Assembly: GCF_000230835.1 (NCBI RefSeq)
Contig: NZ_CM001240.1
Span: 5,048,779-5,112,778 of the forward strand
Source: Clostridium sp. DL-VIII
GTDB lineage: Bacteria; Bacillota; Clostridia; Clostridiales; Clostridiaceae
Direction of reading: 5' to 3'
Length of the DNA stretch: 64,000 nt
The notes beneath the pieces were generated by a model, which saw only the letters and a program-made list of their open reading frames with translations, did not search any database and was not told where the DNA came from. Both the position numbers and the translations under genes were made by a program. Every line of letters begins with the position of its first letter. The stretch's first letter is position 1. Below, piece by piece: positions 44,385 to 53,912 of the stretch.

Positions 44385-46091
44385 TCACTTACTTTTACAA
44401 TACTCCGCTATATCATTGGCTGCCTGCATTCCTGTGCTTAAAGATCCTTCTATCCAGCCATGTGTTAATGAAATATGCTCTCCTGCAAAATAGACCTTAT
44501 TGTCATATTCTGGCTTAGCCATTGCATATGAAAAAAGTCTTTGCTGCTCTGGCATAAAATAACAAAATCCACCATAGAAACCTTTTTCTCTATTCCAATC
44601 AACTGTTTTAAAATCCTCTACTACTGAATCCAAGTATCCTCTTGGTAAGCCATGTACAGCTTCAACTTGCCTCTTTATTTCCTCAAAACGAGCTTTTTCA
44701 CCTAAATTTCCAACTCGTATAGCATCTTGAGTCAAATTATAAGATGCTAACAAAACTCCAGGTTCATTACTAAAATCATATTTTCTTCCAGTTGAAACTT
44801 TCTGCTCATATCCATTATTATTATTTCTAGGATACCATATAGTTTCAATAGGCAAATCCGTGTTAGATCCTCCTCCAATTATTCTTTCTCTTTCATCACC
44901 TTTTTCCCAAAACCGTTCGTTACATAAGAATATAGTCTTTTGTGATGATGTATAAAAAACTTCCTTTATTGCTTGCATTTTTCCTGTACTAAACATAGGA
45001 TATATTTCTACGTTTCTAAGACTTGAAAATGGAATTGCACAAATAACAAAATCAAAAGTTTCACTTAATATTTCTGAAGATTTTTCATCTTTAAATTCCA
45101 GAATAACTTGATTAGGATTTTTCTTATAAATACCAAGTACTGTTTTTCCATTCTTCCAATTCACTGTTCCCAAATCATTTTCCTGGATACTACTGTATTC
45201 CTTGGGTGATTTAGACATTAATGAATTATAAAAAGAAAGTGGTAAATTAAGCGTTCCCCCAACTATTTCATATCTATAAGCATAATCCACAGTATATTCT
45301 TCAATTAGGTTTTCAGAATAACTATTATAATAAAAACCTCCAAGGAAAGGAGCTAATCCTGAAATTAACTCTATAGCACCTTCGCTTAATCCCATTTTTT
45401 CTAGGACTTTTCGTATTCTAAAATCGCCTAAATATTGAATAGTTAAAGAATATTCTTTTTTCACCTGTAACAATTCTTTTCTTATAGTTGGATTTATCTT
45501 ATATAAATTGCTTGCTAATGCATCTGAAATAAGTTTTTGCCATGGTGTATTTCTTTCTCTTGGGGTCAAATTAAATTCCGGATAAATATTTTCCATTACA
45601 CTTTTTCCTTCCGGATCATTTCTGGTCCGTTTATTTCTTATATAAATAAATGCATTTTTATTATCTTGAATAAATGGCCTGGTCTTCAATTTAAATGTAT
45701 TTATATAATGCCATGTACTTTCATGATCTACAGGTATGCGCATAGCTCCAAGCTCTCCATAAAGTCTCTTATCTTCATCAAAATAATGTGTATAAATTCT
45801 TCCTCCAATACGTTTCTCTTCAGTTTCAAAAATTGTAATATCAAAACCTGCCTTTCTAAGTTCAAAGGCTGATGCAAGTCCTGCAACTCCTCCACCTATT
45901 ATTCCAACTTTAATTCCTTTACAGCTTCCAGGTTCAACAATTGTTGTAATGTCTTTTGGTGGACTAAGTAATTCTACTATATTGTAGAAATCCTCCATTC
46001 GCTTTGCTTTTTGCAAAGTCATTCTTAACATTTCGTATCTCTCTTCATCCGTTGGGTTATCTGGCTGTATAAAATCAGTTTCTGTAGCCAA
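44385..46091 (-). CDS. FAD-dependent amine oxidase (L-amino-acid oxidase-like)
   Basis: This 568-residue flavoenzyme has an FAD-binding start VGIIGGGVAGLASAFEL (about residues 61-78), GGRIYTHYF, and the C-terminal FAD motif KVYFAGEHISLTHGWIEGSL. A helical insert and YEIVGGTLNLPLSF are typical of bacterial L-amino-acid oxidases. No signal peptide is present. The start is a TTG at 46091, with AAAGGAG 10 bases upstream. An O2-using oxidase is unexpected in a strict anaerobe, so it may be a dehydrogenase, a detoxifying enzyme, or act when traces of air are present. Confidence 0.82.
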   Translation of the reverse strand: MATETDFIQPDNPTDEERYEMLRMTLQKAKRMEDFYNIVELLSPPKDITTIVEPGSCKGIKVGIIGGGVAGLASAFELRKAGFDITIFETEEKRIGGRIYTHYFDEDKRLYGELGAMRIPVDHESTWHYINTFKLKTRPFIQDNKNAFIYIRNKRTRNDPEGKSVMENIYPEFNLTPRERNTPWQKLISDALASNLYKINPTIRKELLQVKKEYSLTIQYLGDFRIRKVLEKMGLSEGAIELISGLAPFLGGFYYNSYSENLIEEYTVDYAYRYEIVGGTLNLPLSFYNSLMSKSPKEYSSIQENDLGTVNWKNGKTVLGIYKKNPNQVILEFKDEKSSEILSETFDFVICAIPFSSLRNVEIYPMFSTGKMQAIKEVFYTSSQKTIFLCNERFWEKGDERERIIGGGSNTDLPIETIWYPRNNNNGYEQKVSTGRKYDFSNEPGVLLASYNLTQDAIRVGNLGEKARFEEIKRQVEAVHGLPRGYLDSVVEDFKTVDWNREKGFYGGFCYFMPEQQRLFSYAMAKPEYDNKVYFAGEHISLTHGWIEGSLSTGMQAANDIAEYCKSK

Positions 46092-46141
46092 GTAACTTCA
46101 GCTCCTTTGAAACATAAATAGTCATAATTAAATATATTATT

Positions 46142-46189
46142 AAGTTCATAATAAAAGACCAGCAAAAGCCAGTCTTTTACTATGAACTT
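46142..46189. terminator. Long hairpin between the BlaR1-like and amine-oxidase genes
   Basis: AAGTTCATA and TATGAACTT close a stem of about 20 bp with a few mismatches. The T-run is poor on both strands. It probably marks the end of the blaI-blaR1-like transcript. Confidence 0.6.
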
Positions 46190-46273
46190 AATTCTTTGCA
46201 TACTTAGCTCTAAATTTTGTATGCTGCTGAATTTGAATTAACTATTTTATTAAGAACTCACTTTCTAAATTTA

Positions 46274-48616
46274 TTATTTTGCAAACACATCTATAACTTT
46301 TTCTGTGTCATAATGTCCATAATACCAGCTATTTATATACTTACCATTAAAATTTAAAGAAGCGGCAAGTTTAGTCTCTTCCCCATCCTTTATCTTCCAC
46401 AAACTAAACGAACCTCCATCATCTCTTACAAATAATATCTCATTATTTAATAAGTATTTAGGCATGAAATCAAAATACCTTCCATTTGTAACTTGTTTTA
46501 TCTTTTGAGATTCTGTATTTATTTCATAAATATTATGGGGCTGATTTTCCCAATCTTTATAAACTGAAGATGCAGCATTACTATCTAACTTGTTACTTGC
46601 TGAATATAATATATTTTTGCCATCACTTGAATAACATGGTGTCATAGATACCTGATCTTCTGGAATAAGCTTAACAAAATTATTAGATTTAATATCTGCT
46701 ACACCTAAATTTTTGTTTTCAAACATATCTCTATCAACACCTTCATTAATAGCAACAATATCACTATTTAATGGATTTTGTGAAATATTATCCTCATAAT
46801 GTAATCCATATATTCCTTCACTATTTCCACCATTATTATGTTCGGTAAAATTCATAACCTTATTATTTATAACATCATATACGATAAATTGATTGATATC
46901 TGATGCAGCTGATCCAGAATTTGGACCGTTCCATATATAAAGATATTTGTCATCGGTTGATATTTTTGCAACATTTGGAGTTGATCCGAGTGATTCAAGT
47001 ATCTGAGCATTTGTAGGATGTTCACCAATTTCAGTATTAATTAGCGGTTTGCCTTCTAAAACAACTTTTTCTGATTTATTATTTAAATCATAACTTATTA
47101 TTCCAAGTGATTTTGAATTTAAGTGTCCTCCTTGTGTATATTCATATCTTTTACTAGCATAAACTTTATTTTTGCTATCACATTTAATATTGTAATATTT
47201 ATATTCATTACTAATAAGACTTGATGATTTTTTTGCTCCAGTATCATATATTGAAATTCCAGGTTCTTTTGTAGAATATATTAAATTATTTTCACCATCG
47301 AAATCATATGATTCTATATCTTTAGCTACCTCTTGAGTTTCTTTTGTATTAATGTTACATATATACAGAGAATCATCTTTGATATATGCAATACTTTCTC
47401 CATCTCTTGATATCAAAGGCTCAGCAATTTTATCTCCTTTATCAAGAATAATAGGATTATTTTCTTTTAAGTCGGACATATAAAGTCCATCTTCTGAAAC
47501 AAATACTGCAAATTCAGTTGACACCAAACTATCCTTTACTTTTGAGCCATTTGAGGCAAGAACCACTGTTGAAGTAAACGCACTAGTAAAAGTAAAAATT
47601 ATAGCAGAAATAAGAGAAAAGTACACAATTGACTTCTTTGATTTTTTAAAATACATGATTTTTTTTAAACGATTTTCAATTTCTTTTCTACTTTTAAATA
47701 AAGCTGTTCCCATAATTAACGATCTCCTTTCAGACTCTTCTATTAATTCTAATATTATTTGTCCATAATATTTCCTTTTTGATTTATCCATATTTTTCAC
47801 TAAACATTCATCTAAGGATAGCTCACACTCAATATTGACACTGCTTCTAAGCATATATGTTAAAGGATTAAACCAATTTAACATATTTACAATAAGTGCA
47901 ATGATCTTTATCCATAAATCCTTACGCTTATAATGAATTAATTCGTGCATTAAAACTATTTCAACCTTCTCCTCATTATTGTCCATTTTAGGGAGAGTAA
48001 TCACTGGATTAATTATTCCTGTAATCATTGGGCTCTTTATATAATCACATTCCTTTATTATTATTTTTTTATTTACTTTTAATTCTGCCTTGCATTTACT
48101 CAATACATCGCTCATCTTTTCCTTTGTAATATCGGTACTTAAATTTTTCAGCTTTTTATAAAAAGATCTATAAATAAAAATCTCCTTCATTAAACATACA
48201 CATACGCCTATCAGCCATATATAAAACATTATATTTTTACGAAGTATTTCATAAATTCCTTTTGATTTTTCTTTTATACTACTTTGACTTGTAATTTCTA
48301 ACTTATTATTTTCCTGAAGGCCTGCACCATTATTTCCCTCATCAATATCCTTCCTGTCTATCTCTGTCATATTTAATTCTCTGCTCCGATTATTAAAGGC
48401 TTCTATCTGTACTATTGGTAACTTGTAATCCAATTCTTTAGGTAACTTAACAAAGCTTCCCATAGGAACAATAAAACTAAAAAGTACGATAACTAAAATA
48501 TAATAATTCCAACTAGAACTAAATACTTTTTTGGTAAGCGGCCTAAATAATAAAATAATCAAAAATAAAATACTGCCGCTTAATGACATCTTTAAGATAA
48601 AAGCTATGTTATCCAT
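46274..48616 (-). CDS. BlaR1/MecR1-like M56 peptidase with beta-propeller sensor
   Basis: This 780-residue membrane protein has an M56 metalloprotease part with helices near residues 4-24, 36-52, 128-146 and 330-352 and the zinc motif HELIH (224-228). The extracellular end (about 365-780) is not a penicillin-binding domain; it is a series of WD40/TolB-like blades (SRDGESIAYIKDDSLYICNI, YSSDGKNILYSAS). It lies directly after a BlaI-type repressor gene, so ligand binding outside should trigger cleavage of that repressor. The ligand is unknown. Confidence 0.87.
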   Translation of the reverse strand: MDNIAFILKMSLSGSILFLIILLFRPLTKKVFSSSWNYYILVIVLFSFIVPMGSFVKLPKELDYKLPIVQIEAFNNRSRELNMTEIDRKDIDEGNNGAGLQENNKLEITSQSSIKEKSKGIYEILRKNIMFYIWLIGVCVCLMKEIFIYRSFYKKLKNLSTDITKEKMSDVLSKCKAELKVNKKIIIKECDYIKSPMITGIINPVITLPKMDNNEEKVEIVLMHELIHYKRKDLWIKIIALIVNMLNWFNPLTYMLRSSVNIECELSLDECLVKNMDKSKRKYYGQIILELIEESERRSLIMGTALFKSRKEIENRLKKIMYFKKSKKSIVYFSLISAIIFTFTSAFTSTVVLASNGSKVKDSLVSTEFAVFVSEDGLYMSDLKENNPIILDKGDKIAEPLISRDGESIAYIKDDSLYICNINTKETQEVAKDIESYDFDGENNLIYSTKEPGISIYDTGAKKSSSLISNEYKYYNIKCDSKNKVYASKRYEYTQGGHLNSKSLGIISYDLNNKSEKVVLEGKPLINTEIGEHPTNAQILESLGSTPNVAKISTDDKYLYIWNGPNSGSAASDINQFIVYDVINNKVMNFTEHNNGGNSEGIYGLHYEDNISQNPLNSDIVAINEGVDRDMFENKNLGVADIKSNNFVKLIPEDQVSMTPCYSSDGKNILYSASNKLDSNAASSVYKDWENQPHNIYEINTESQKIKQVTNGRYFDFMPKYLLNNEILFVRDDGGSFSLWKIKDGEETKLAASLNFNGKYINSWYYGHYDTEKVIDVFAK

Positions 48617-48618
48617 AT

Positions 48619-48987
48619 TTATACCTCATCAATCCACTTCTTTAAATCTGAAATATCCTTCTCACTAATATCTTTATTATTATATAATGTCGCCATAAAA
48701 TTTTTGATTGATCCATTATACATATCCTCTAAAAACATATTAGTTTGAACTGCTTTATATTTCTCTTCTGTAACTTTAGGAATATAATGATTTAACTTCC
48801 CTATTTTTTTAACTTTTAAAATTCCTTTTTCAACAAGCCTGCTTAAAAGCGTCATTACCGTAGTTGTCTTCCATGAATTTTCCTTTGGCAATTCTTCTAA
48901 AATAGTTGCTGTAGCAACAGGCTCCTCTTTTTTCCAAATAATCTTCATAATCTCCATTTCTGATTCAGAAATCTTCATCAATTTCAC
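48619..48987 (-). CDS. BlaI/MecI-type repressor
   Basis: This 122-residue winged-helix repressor has ISESEMEIMKIIWKKEEPVA, the segment SWKTTTVMTLLSRLVEKGIL for DNA binding, and a C-terminal helical dimer domain where BlaR1-type proteases cut. The GTG start at 48987 has AGAGG 7 bases upstream. Two adjacent palindromes in front of it are typical of its operators. It is co-transcribed with the BlaR1-like sensor. Confidence 0.92.
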   Translation of the reverse strand: MKLMKISESEMEIMKIIWKKEEPVATATILEELPKENSWKTTTVMTLLSRLVEKGILKVKKIGKLNHYIPKVTEEKYKAVQTNMFLEDMYNGSIKNFMATLYNNKDISEKDISDLKKWIDEV

Positions 48988-49017
48988 AGCTTAACCTCTT
49001 TTCTATTCATATTGTTT

Positions 49018-49038
49018 AATTCTACACCTTGTAGAATT
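49018..49038. promoter_or_regulatory. BlaI-type operator 1
   Basis: AATTCTACA, CCT, TGTAGAATT is a perfect 9-bp inverted repeat. It is abutted without a gap by a second site. Confidence 0.88.
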
Positions 49039-49059
49039 AATTCTACGCTCTGTAGAATT
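49039..49059. promoter_or_regulatory. BlaI-type operator 2
   Basis: AATTCTACG, CTC, TGTAGAATT repeats the first site with one mismatch. The two 21-bp sites lie exactly two helical turns apart, which suits cooperative binding of two dimers on one face. Confidence 0.86.
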
Positions 49060-49105
49060 AGATGTCAATATTTTAATTCTTCTTATGATATAAAAATTTT
49101 TGCAC

Positions 49106-49138
49106 AAAAAAACACTAATCTTTATATGACTAGTGTTT
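49106..49138 (-). terminator. Intrinsic terminator of the thiamine-precursor transporter operon
   Basis: AAACACTAATC (49110-49120) pairs with GACTAGTGTTT (49128-49138); on the minus strand a run of T's follows. Confidence 0.88.
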
Positions 49139-49150
49139 CATTTATTTGCT

Positions 49151-50164
49151 CTAATATTTTAAATTTTCAACAACCTCAGAAGCATCAAATGATTTCTTAA
49201 GCAATCCTTTCTTCGCAAGCCAATCGATATTATCCTGCCATACCTTTGGATCTTGTGATAGAAACTCAGCATCTTTAGTTTCCATGACTGGAATTAAAGT
49301 GCTAAAACTCTTCTTCTCAACATTTTCACTAAGTGGGAAGTTTTCTGCATTTTGATTCTTCATTAATATATTTAATGCTTCATCTGGATTAGCTTTCATA
49401 TCTTCAAAACCTTTTTTAGAAGCTCTTAAGAATCTTGCTATTTTATCTGAATTCTTATTTAGATTATCTTCTCCTGCAACAAAAACAAGTTCATAGTAAT
49501 TAGGAACTCCATAATCAGTTGGGGAGAAATAGTTAAGATCATATCCTTGTTCTTCTAGCGCTGGAACCTCATGATTTATAAAGCAGCCTATTGTTGCATC
49601 CACATTTCCTGTTGTCATAGAACTCATTAGATCAAAACCTACATCAACAGTTTGTGCTGAATCCTTTTTTTCTCCTACATTTTCAAGCATTGTTGAAATA
49701 ATAGATTCAGAAAGTGCTGTTCCACCATACCCTACTTTTTTTCCTACAAGATCTTTGGGACTCTTTATATTCTTATCTTTTAATGAAAGTACTATGCTTA
49801 ATGGTGACTGAACAATTGCCCCTACAGATTTTACAGGAATGTTTTCATTTCCTCTTGCCATTGCCACATCTTGAAGATAATATATCCCTAAATCAGCCTT
49901 TCCTGCTGCAGTAAGTGATATAGCATCGTTGGTATTTGAAGGGAACTCTATATTTACCTTTAATCCTTCTTGTTCATAATACCCCTTCTCAATAGCTTCA
50001 TAAATAAATCCATGAACCGCATTTGGATACCAATCCAAAACAACGTTTACCTCTTCAAGGTCTTTACCTTTACTTCCTTCTGATTGATTTGCTGCTTTAT
50101 TACAGCCTACCATTGCAAAAATCATTAAACATGACATTGCAAATGCTAAAATTCTTTTGTTCAT
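49151..50164 (-). CDS. thiY: Thiamine-precursor (HMP) ABC transporter, binding lipoprotein
   Basis: This 337-residue lipoprotein (lipobox MVGC, Cys21) has the NMT1/THI5-like fold: VVLDWYPNAVHGFIYEAIEKG at the start and YYLQDVAMARGN in the binding cleft. Such proteins bind formylaminopyrimidine or hydroxymethylpyrimidine. It is the last gene of a three-gene importer behind a TPP riboswitch, which supports the thiamine role. RBS GGAGA precedes the ATG. Confidence 0.88.
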   Translation of the reverse strand: MNKRILAFAMSCLMIFAMVGCNKAANQSEGSKGKDLEEVNVVLDWYPNAVHGFIYEAIEKGYYEQEGLKVNIEFPSNTNDAISLTAAGKADLGIYYLQDVAMARGNENIPVKSVGAIVQSPLSIVLSLKDKNIKSPKDLVGKKVGYGGTALSESIISTMLENVGEKKDSAQTVDVGFDLMSSMTTGNVDATIGCFINHEVPALEEQGYDLNYFSPTDYGVPNYYELVFVAGEDNLNKNSDKIARFLRASKKGFEDMKANPDEALNILMKNQNAENFPLSENVEKKSFSTLIPVMETKDAEFLSQDPKVWQDNIDWLAKKGLLKKSFDASEVVENLKY

Positions 50165-50167
50165 TAA

Positions 50168-50911
50168 TTAAATCTCCTTCCTCCATTTGATTACCTTTTT
50201 CTCTATTATATTTACAATCGCAACTATAATAATTGCAATAAGTGATAGCAATACAATTGGTGCAAACACTCCTGCACCGTCTAACTGAGTCATCATTCTT
50301 TTACTAAAATACCCAAGTCCACTTTGTGCTCCAAGCCATTCGGCTATTGCTGCACCTATTATACTAAGTGGCACCGCCATTTTAATTGCTGAAAAGAAAT
50401 ATGGAAGTGCAGTTGGAATTTTAAGTTTTATAAAAATGTCTTTTCTGCTTGCACCATAAGTTATTAAAAGTTCTTCCATTTCTCTTTTTGTGGCTTTAAA
50501 CCCATCATGAACAGCTATTGCTATTGGGAAAAAGGTTATTAGTATTGTCACCAAGACCTTGCTCCATATACTATACCCAAACCAGAGTACGAAAAGGGGT
50601 GCAATAGCTGTAGTTGGTATAGTTTGAGATGCTATTACAACTGGATATAAAGCATTCTCTACTTTTTCACTCATGTCCATAAATATAGCAAGTGCTAATC
50701 CTAAAATAATTGAAATGAAAAGTCCTAATATTGTCACTCCCATAGTTGCTGGCAGATGTACTAAAAATAAAGGTTCCTTAAGTTCCCATAACTTCACTAA
50801 AATTTGCGTTGGTGATGGTAATATGTAATGAGCATTTATTATCATTGCTATAACTTGCCAAAGCACTAAAAGTATTGTTGTTAATATAATTGCAGGCAAA
50901 TTTTTTTTCAT
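50168..50911 (-). CDS. thiX: Thiamine-precursor ABC transporter, permease
   Basis: This 247-residue permease has about six membrane helices and the EAA motif LLITYGASRKDIFIKLKIPT, with the closely related TauC/SsuC layout. It overlaps the ATPase gene by 4 bases (ATGA) and lies 3 bases before the binding-protein gene. The TPP riboswitch favours pyrimidine uptake over sulfonates. Confidence 0.88.
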   Translation of the reverse strand: MKKNLPAIILTTILLVLWQVIAMIINAHYILPSPTQILVKLWELKEPLFLVHLPATMGVTILGLFISIILGLALAIFMDMSEKVENALYPVVIASQTIPTTAIAPLFVLWFGYSIWSKVLVTILITFFPIAIAVHDGFKATKREMEELLITYGASRKDIFIKLKIPTALPYFFSAIKMAVPLSIIGAAIAEWLGAQSGLGYFSKRMMTQLDGAGVFAPIVLLSLIAIIIVAIVNIIEKKVIKWRKEI

Positions 50912-51660
50912 AATTTCACCTTCTGTCTAAGTCTGCTTATAAGGCTTTCTTTTAAATTAACTATTTCACTCCTCTGAAGCATACTTCTATTCCGTGGATA
51001 TTCCAGAGGAATTTCTATTTTCTCTAGCTGAGTTATAGGTTTATCATTCACTACAAATATTGACTTTGATAAAAAAATTGCTTCCTCAACATCGTGAGTT
51101 ATAAACACTATTGTTTTATTAAGTCGTTCCCATTCCTCTAAAAGCCATTCCTGCATTGAAATTTTAGTTAAAGAATCCAATGCACTAAAAGGTTCATCTA
51201 AAAGTAATAAATTAGAACCAGTTAATATTGTTCTCGCAAATGATATTCTTTGCCTCATCCCACCTGATAGATCTTTTGGAAATTTGTCTTTATATTCTAA
51301 AAGTCCAATCTCCTCAAGAATTTCAATCACCTTTTTCTCTCTATCTCTTTTATTAATTTTTTGTAATTCCATTGGCAGACTAAGATTTTCACTTATTGTT
51401 CTCCATGGGAAAAGCAAGTCTTTTTGAGGCATATAAGCACTATAATTCTTTATATTTTTTATTGAAATCCCATTTATTAAAATTTCTCCACTTTCAAATT
51501 TCTCTAACCCATTTATCAATCTGAAAATAGTACTTTTACCACTACCGCTGGTACCTATAATCGAAATAAACTCTCCATTTTCTAAAGAAAATGATAGATC
51601 TTCTATAATCCTATAGTCATCATCTGGATATTTGAAGGTAACGTCTCTAAATTCAAGCAT
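50908..51660 (-). CDS. thiZ: Thiamine-precursor ABC transporter, ATPase
   Basis: This 250-residue ATPase has Walker A GTSGSGKSTI, signature LSGGMRQR, Walker B LLLLDEPFSALD, and the switch His in FITHDVEEAI. It belongs to the SsuB/TauB/ThiZ group. It is the first gene behind the TPP riboswitch and its terminator. Confidence 0.88.
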   Translation of the reverse strand: MLEFRDVTFKYPDDDYRIIEDLSFSLENGEFISIIGTSGSGKSTIFRLINGLEKFESGEILINGISIKNIKNYSAYMPQKDLLFPWRTISENLSLPMELQKINKRDREKKVIEILEEIGLLEYKDKFPKDLSGGMRQRISFARTILTGSNLLLLDEPFSALDSLTKISMQEWLLEEWERLNKTIVFITHDVEEAIFLSKSIFVVNDKPITQLEKIEIPLEYPRNRSMLQRSEIVNLKESLISRLRQKVKL

Positions 51661-51711
51661 ATTATCAACTCCTTGTTTAATTTACAAGACATTTTAAAAA
51701 TATTTTTCTAA

Positions 51712-51746
51712 ACAAAAAAGCTTTCTCCAACAAAAGAAGAAAGCTT
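51712..51746 (-). terminator. Terminator of the TPP riboswitch
   Basis: AAGCTTTCT (51718-51726) pairs with AGAAAGCTT (51738-51746), followed on the minus strand by six T's. It lies between the aptamer and thiZ. Confidence 0.9.
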
Positions 51747-51781
51747 ATTCTTTACGCATAATAATAGCATAATTAAACTCA

Positions 51782-51924
51782 CTTCCCTGCGTTGGTTCTA
51801 ACCAAATCAGGTTCAAAGGGTTGAGCATATAATATACTCTCTCAGCATTTAGCCACATGAATAAAAATAATAGGCAATTTATATCGATCTATTGTTTTTA
51901 CTCGTGCCTAAAGGCACCCCTAGT
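51782..51924 (-). ncRNA. TPP (thiamine pyrophosphate) riboswitch
   Basis: The minus strand carries the conserved THI box: CUAGGGGUGCC at the 5' end, UGCUGAGAGAG in the pyrimidine arm, CCCUUUGAACCUGAU, GGUUAG, and CGCAGGGAAG at the 3' end. The variable P3 arm is long (about 60 nt) and AU-rich. When thiamine pyrophosphate is bound, the terminator at 51712-51746 should form and stop thiZXY. Confidence 0.97.
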
Positions 51925-51994
51925 AATATTTTCACTTATGAAAAGTATATAATAATATTTTCCTATTGTAAATGTATTTTTAATATCCCTCTTA

Positions 51995-52042
51995 AATAAA
52001 AAAAGTTATACTTCTTTAGCTACTAAACTGAAGCATAACTTT
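51995..52042 (-). terminator. Intrinsic terminator of the hydrogenase operon
   Basis: AAAGTTATACTTC (52002-52014) pairs with GAAGCATAACTTT (52030-52042) with one G-U pair; TTTTATTT follows on the minus strand. No gene is present from 51925 to 52132. Confidence 0.88.
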
Positions 52043-52132
52043 TCTTTATGAAACAATAAATTACTACATTAGCCATTTTTAATTTCTAGAAAATCAGATA
52101 TCCTTAATTTGCATAGAATTTTTTCTTACCTA

Positions 52133-53833
52133 CTACCTACCATTCATATAATGAACATGTAATAGCTCTTTTGATCGTTCTCTTAATAGCCCTTTATATA
52201 AAGATTTAACTATAGGATTTTCTTCACTTCTCTTAATTTGAGCCACCTTATCTACTTTATATAATCCTCTTGCTCTTTGAATCTTATCTTCACCTAGAAT
52301 GAATGGTTGTCCTGCTCCGCATATGCATCCACCTGGGCATGCCATAACTTCTATAAAATCAAACTTCTCTTCTCCGCTTCCTACTTTTTCAATCAAAGTT
52401 TCTACATTATTAAGTCCACTTGCAATTCCGATACGTAGATTCTTATCCCCTACAGAAAGTTCACAGACTTTTATTCCTTCCATACCGCGGACTCCTATAA
52501 ATTCTATTTCGTTTAAAGCGCTAGAAGTTTTATCACTAACAACATTACGAATAACTGCCTCTGTTACTCCGCCAGTAACACCGAATATCGCACCAGCACC
52601 TGAATATAGAGAAAATGGTGCATCCAGAGATTCTGCTTCCATTTCATCAAACTTAATACCAATTTCTTTAATCATGGCACTTAATTCTGTTGTAGTTATT
52701 ACATAATCCACATCTTGAATTCCATTTCTTATGAATTCATCTCTGGATGCTTCTGCTTTCTTAGCGGTACAAGGCATGACTGCTACAGATATAGTTTCTT
52801 TACCTTCCTCTACATCTTTCTCCTTAAAGTATTCCTTAATAACAGAACCAAACATCTGCATCGGAGATTTACAGCTGGATACGTATGGTAATAACTCTGG
52901 ATGCTTTGTTTCCACATATCTAACCCACGCTGGGCAGCAAGAAGTAAATAAAGGAAGTTTATTATCACCTATTTCTAACTTTTCTAAAAATTCCTTAGAT
53001 TCTTCAATAACAGTAAGATCTGCACTTAAAGAAGTGTCATAAATATCATCAAAGCCTACCCTTCTCATAGCTGCAACGATTTTTCCCATTACATTTTTGC
53101 CAAATTTCATTCCAAATTCTTCACCTAAGGCTACTCTTACTGCTGGTGCAACCTGTGCGACTACTCTCTGTTTAGGATTAAATATAGCTTTCCAAACATT
53201 CTTAACATCACTCTTAATAATAATTGCACCTGTAGGACACACAGTGGCACATTGTCCACAGTTTACACAATTTGTTTCACTTAATTTCTTTCCGAAGGCT
53301 GGACTTACAACCATATCAGAACCTCTATGTGCAAAATCAATTGCACCTACATTTTGTATTTCATTGCACATTCTAACGCAATCACCGCATAAGATGCACT
53401 TGCCTGGATCACGGACAATTGCTTTTGACGACATATCAATTTCTGCTTTTACCTCACTACTCTTGAAACGAATGTTTGTAATACCAAAACGTAATGCCAA
53501 TTTTTGAAGTTTACATTTACCATTCTTCTCACATACAGTACAATCTCTACAGTGAGCAGCAAGCAATAATTCCAAAATCATCTTTCTATGCTTATGAAGC
53601 TTAGGTGTGTTAGTCTTAATTATCATCTTGTCCTTTGGGGGAGTTGAGCAAGATGCTATAATGCTGCCTCTTTCATCTTCAACAACACACATTCTGCAAG
53701 CCCCATAAATTGATAAATCCGAATAGTAACAAAGTGTTGGTAGATCAATACCAGCTTTCTTGACTAAATCTAAAATATTTTTTTCATTATCAAACTCTAC
53801 CCTTTCACCATCAATTATCATATATTTTGACAT
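52133..53833 (-). CDS. hydA: [FeFe] hydrogenase catalytic subunit, bifurcating type
   Basis: This 566-residue subunit makes or uses H2. Its N-terminus has a plant-type [2Fe-2S] domain (CYYSDLSIYGACRMC), a His-ligated cluster (HCRDCTVCEKNGKC), and two [4Fe-4S] sites (CILCGDCVRMC and CVNCGQCATVC). The H-cluster motifs follow: TSCCPAWV, MPCTAKKAEASR and EVMACPGGCICGAG. The last motif has Ala where Gly is usual. It has no NAD site of its own; with HydB and HydC it should couple NADH and ferredoxin oxidation to H2 formation. The ATG at 53833 suits the GGAAAGGA site better than the ATG four codons earlier. Confidence 0.93.
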   Translation of the reverse strand: MSKYMIIDGERVEFDNEKNILDLVKKAGIDLPTLCYYSDLSIYGACRMCVVEDERGSIIASCSTPPKDKMIIKTNTPKLHKHRKMILELLLAAHCRDCTVCEKNGKCKLQKLALRFGITNIRFKSSEVKAEIDMSSKAIVRDPGKCILCGDCVRMCNEIQNVGAIDFAHRGSDMVVSPAFGKKLSETNCVNCGQCATVCPTGAIIIKSDVKNVWKAIFNPKQRVVAQVAPAVRVALGEEFGMKFGKNVMGKIVAAMRRVGFDDIYDTSLSADLTVIEESKEFLEKLEIGDNKLPLFTSCCPAWVRYVETKHPELLPYVSSCKSPMQMFGSVIKEYFKEKDVEEGKETISVAVMPCTAKKAEASRDEFIRNGIQDVDYVITTTELSAMIKEIGIKFDEMEAESLDAPFSLYSGAGAIFGVTGGVTEAVIRNVVSDKTSSALNEIEFIGVRGMEGIKVCELSVGDKNLRIGIASGLNNVETLIEKVGSGEEKFDFIEVMACPGGCICGAGQPFILGEDKIQRARGLYKVDKVAQIKRSEENPIVKSLYKGLLRERSKELLHVHYMNGR

Positions 53834-53912
53834 AGTTATTATCATCCTTTCCGTTATTATATATTTCTCTTTAATGCAAAAGCGTGAAGGAAATTAATAT
53901 AAGAAGATATGC

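Noticed and set aside
52299..53507. Three plus-strand frames of 100-136 codons opposite hydA
   Set aside because: They are antisense to conserved hydrogenase motifs and lack ribosome sites.
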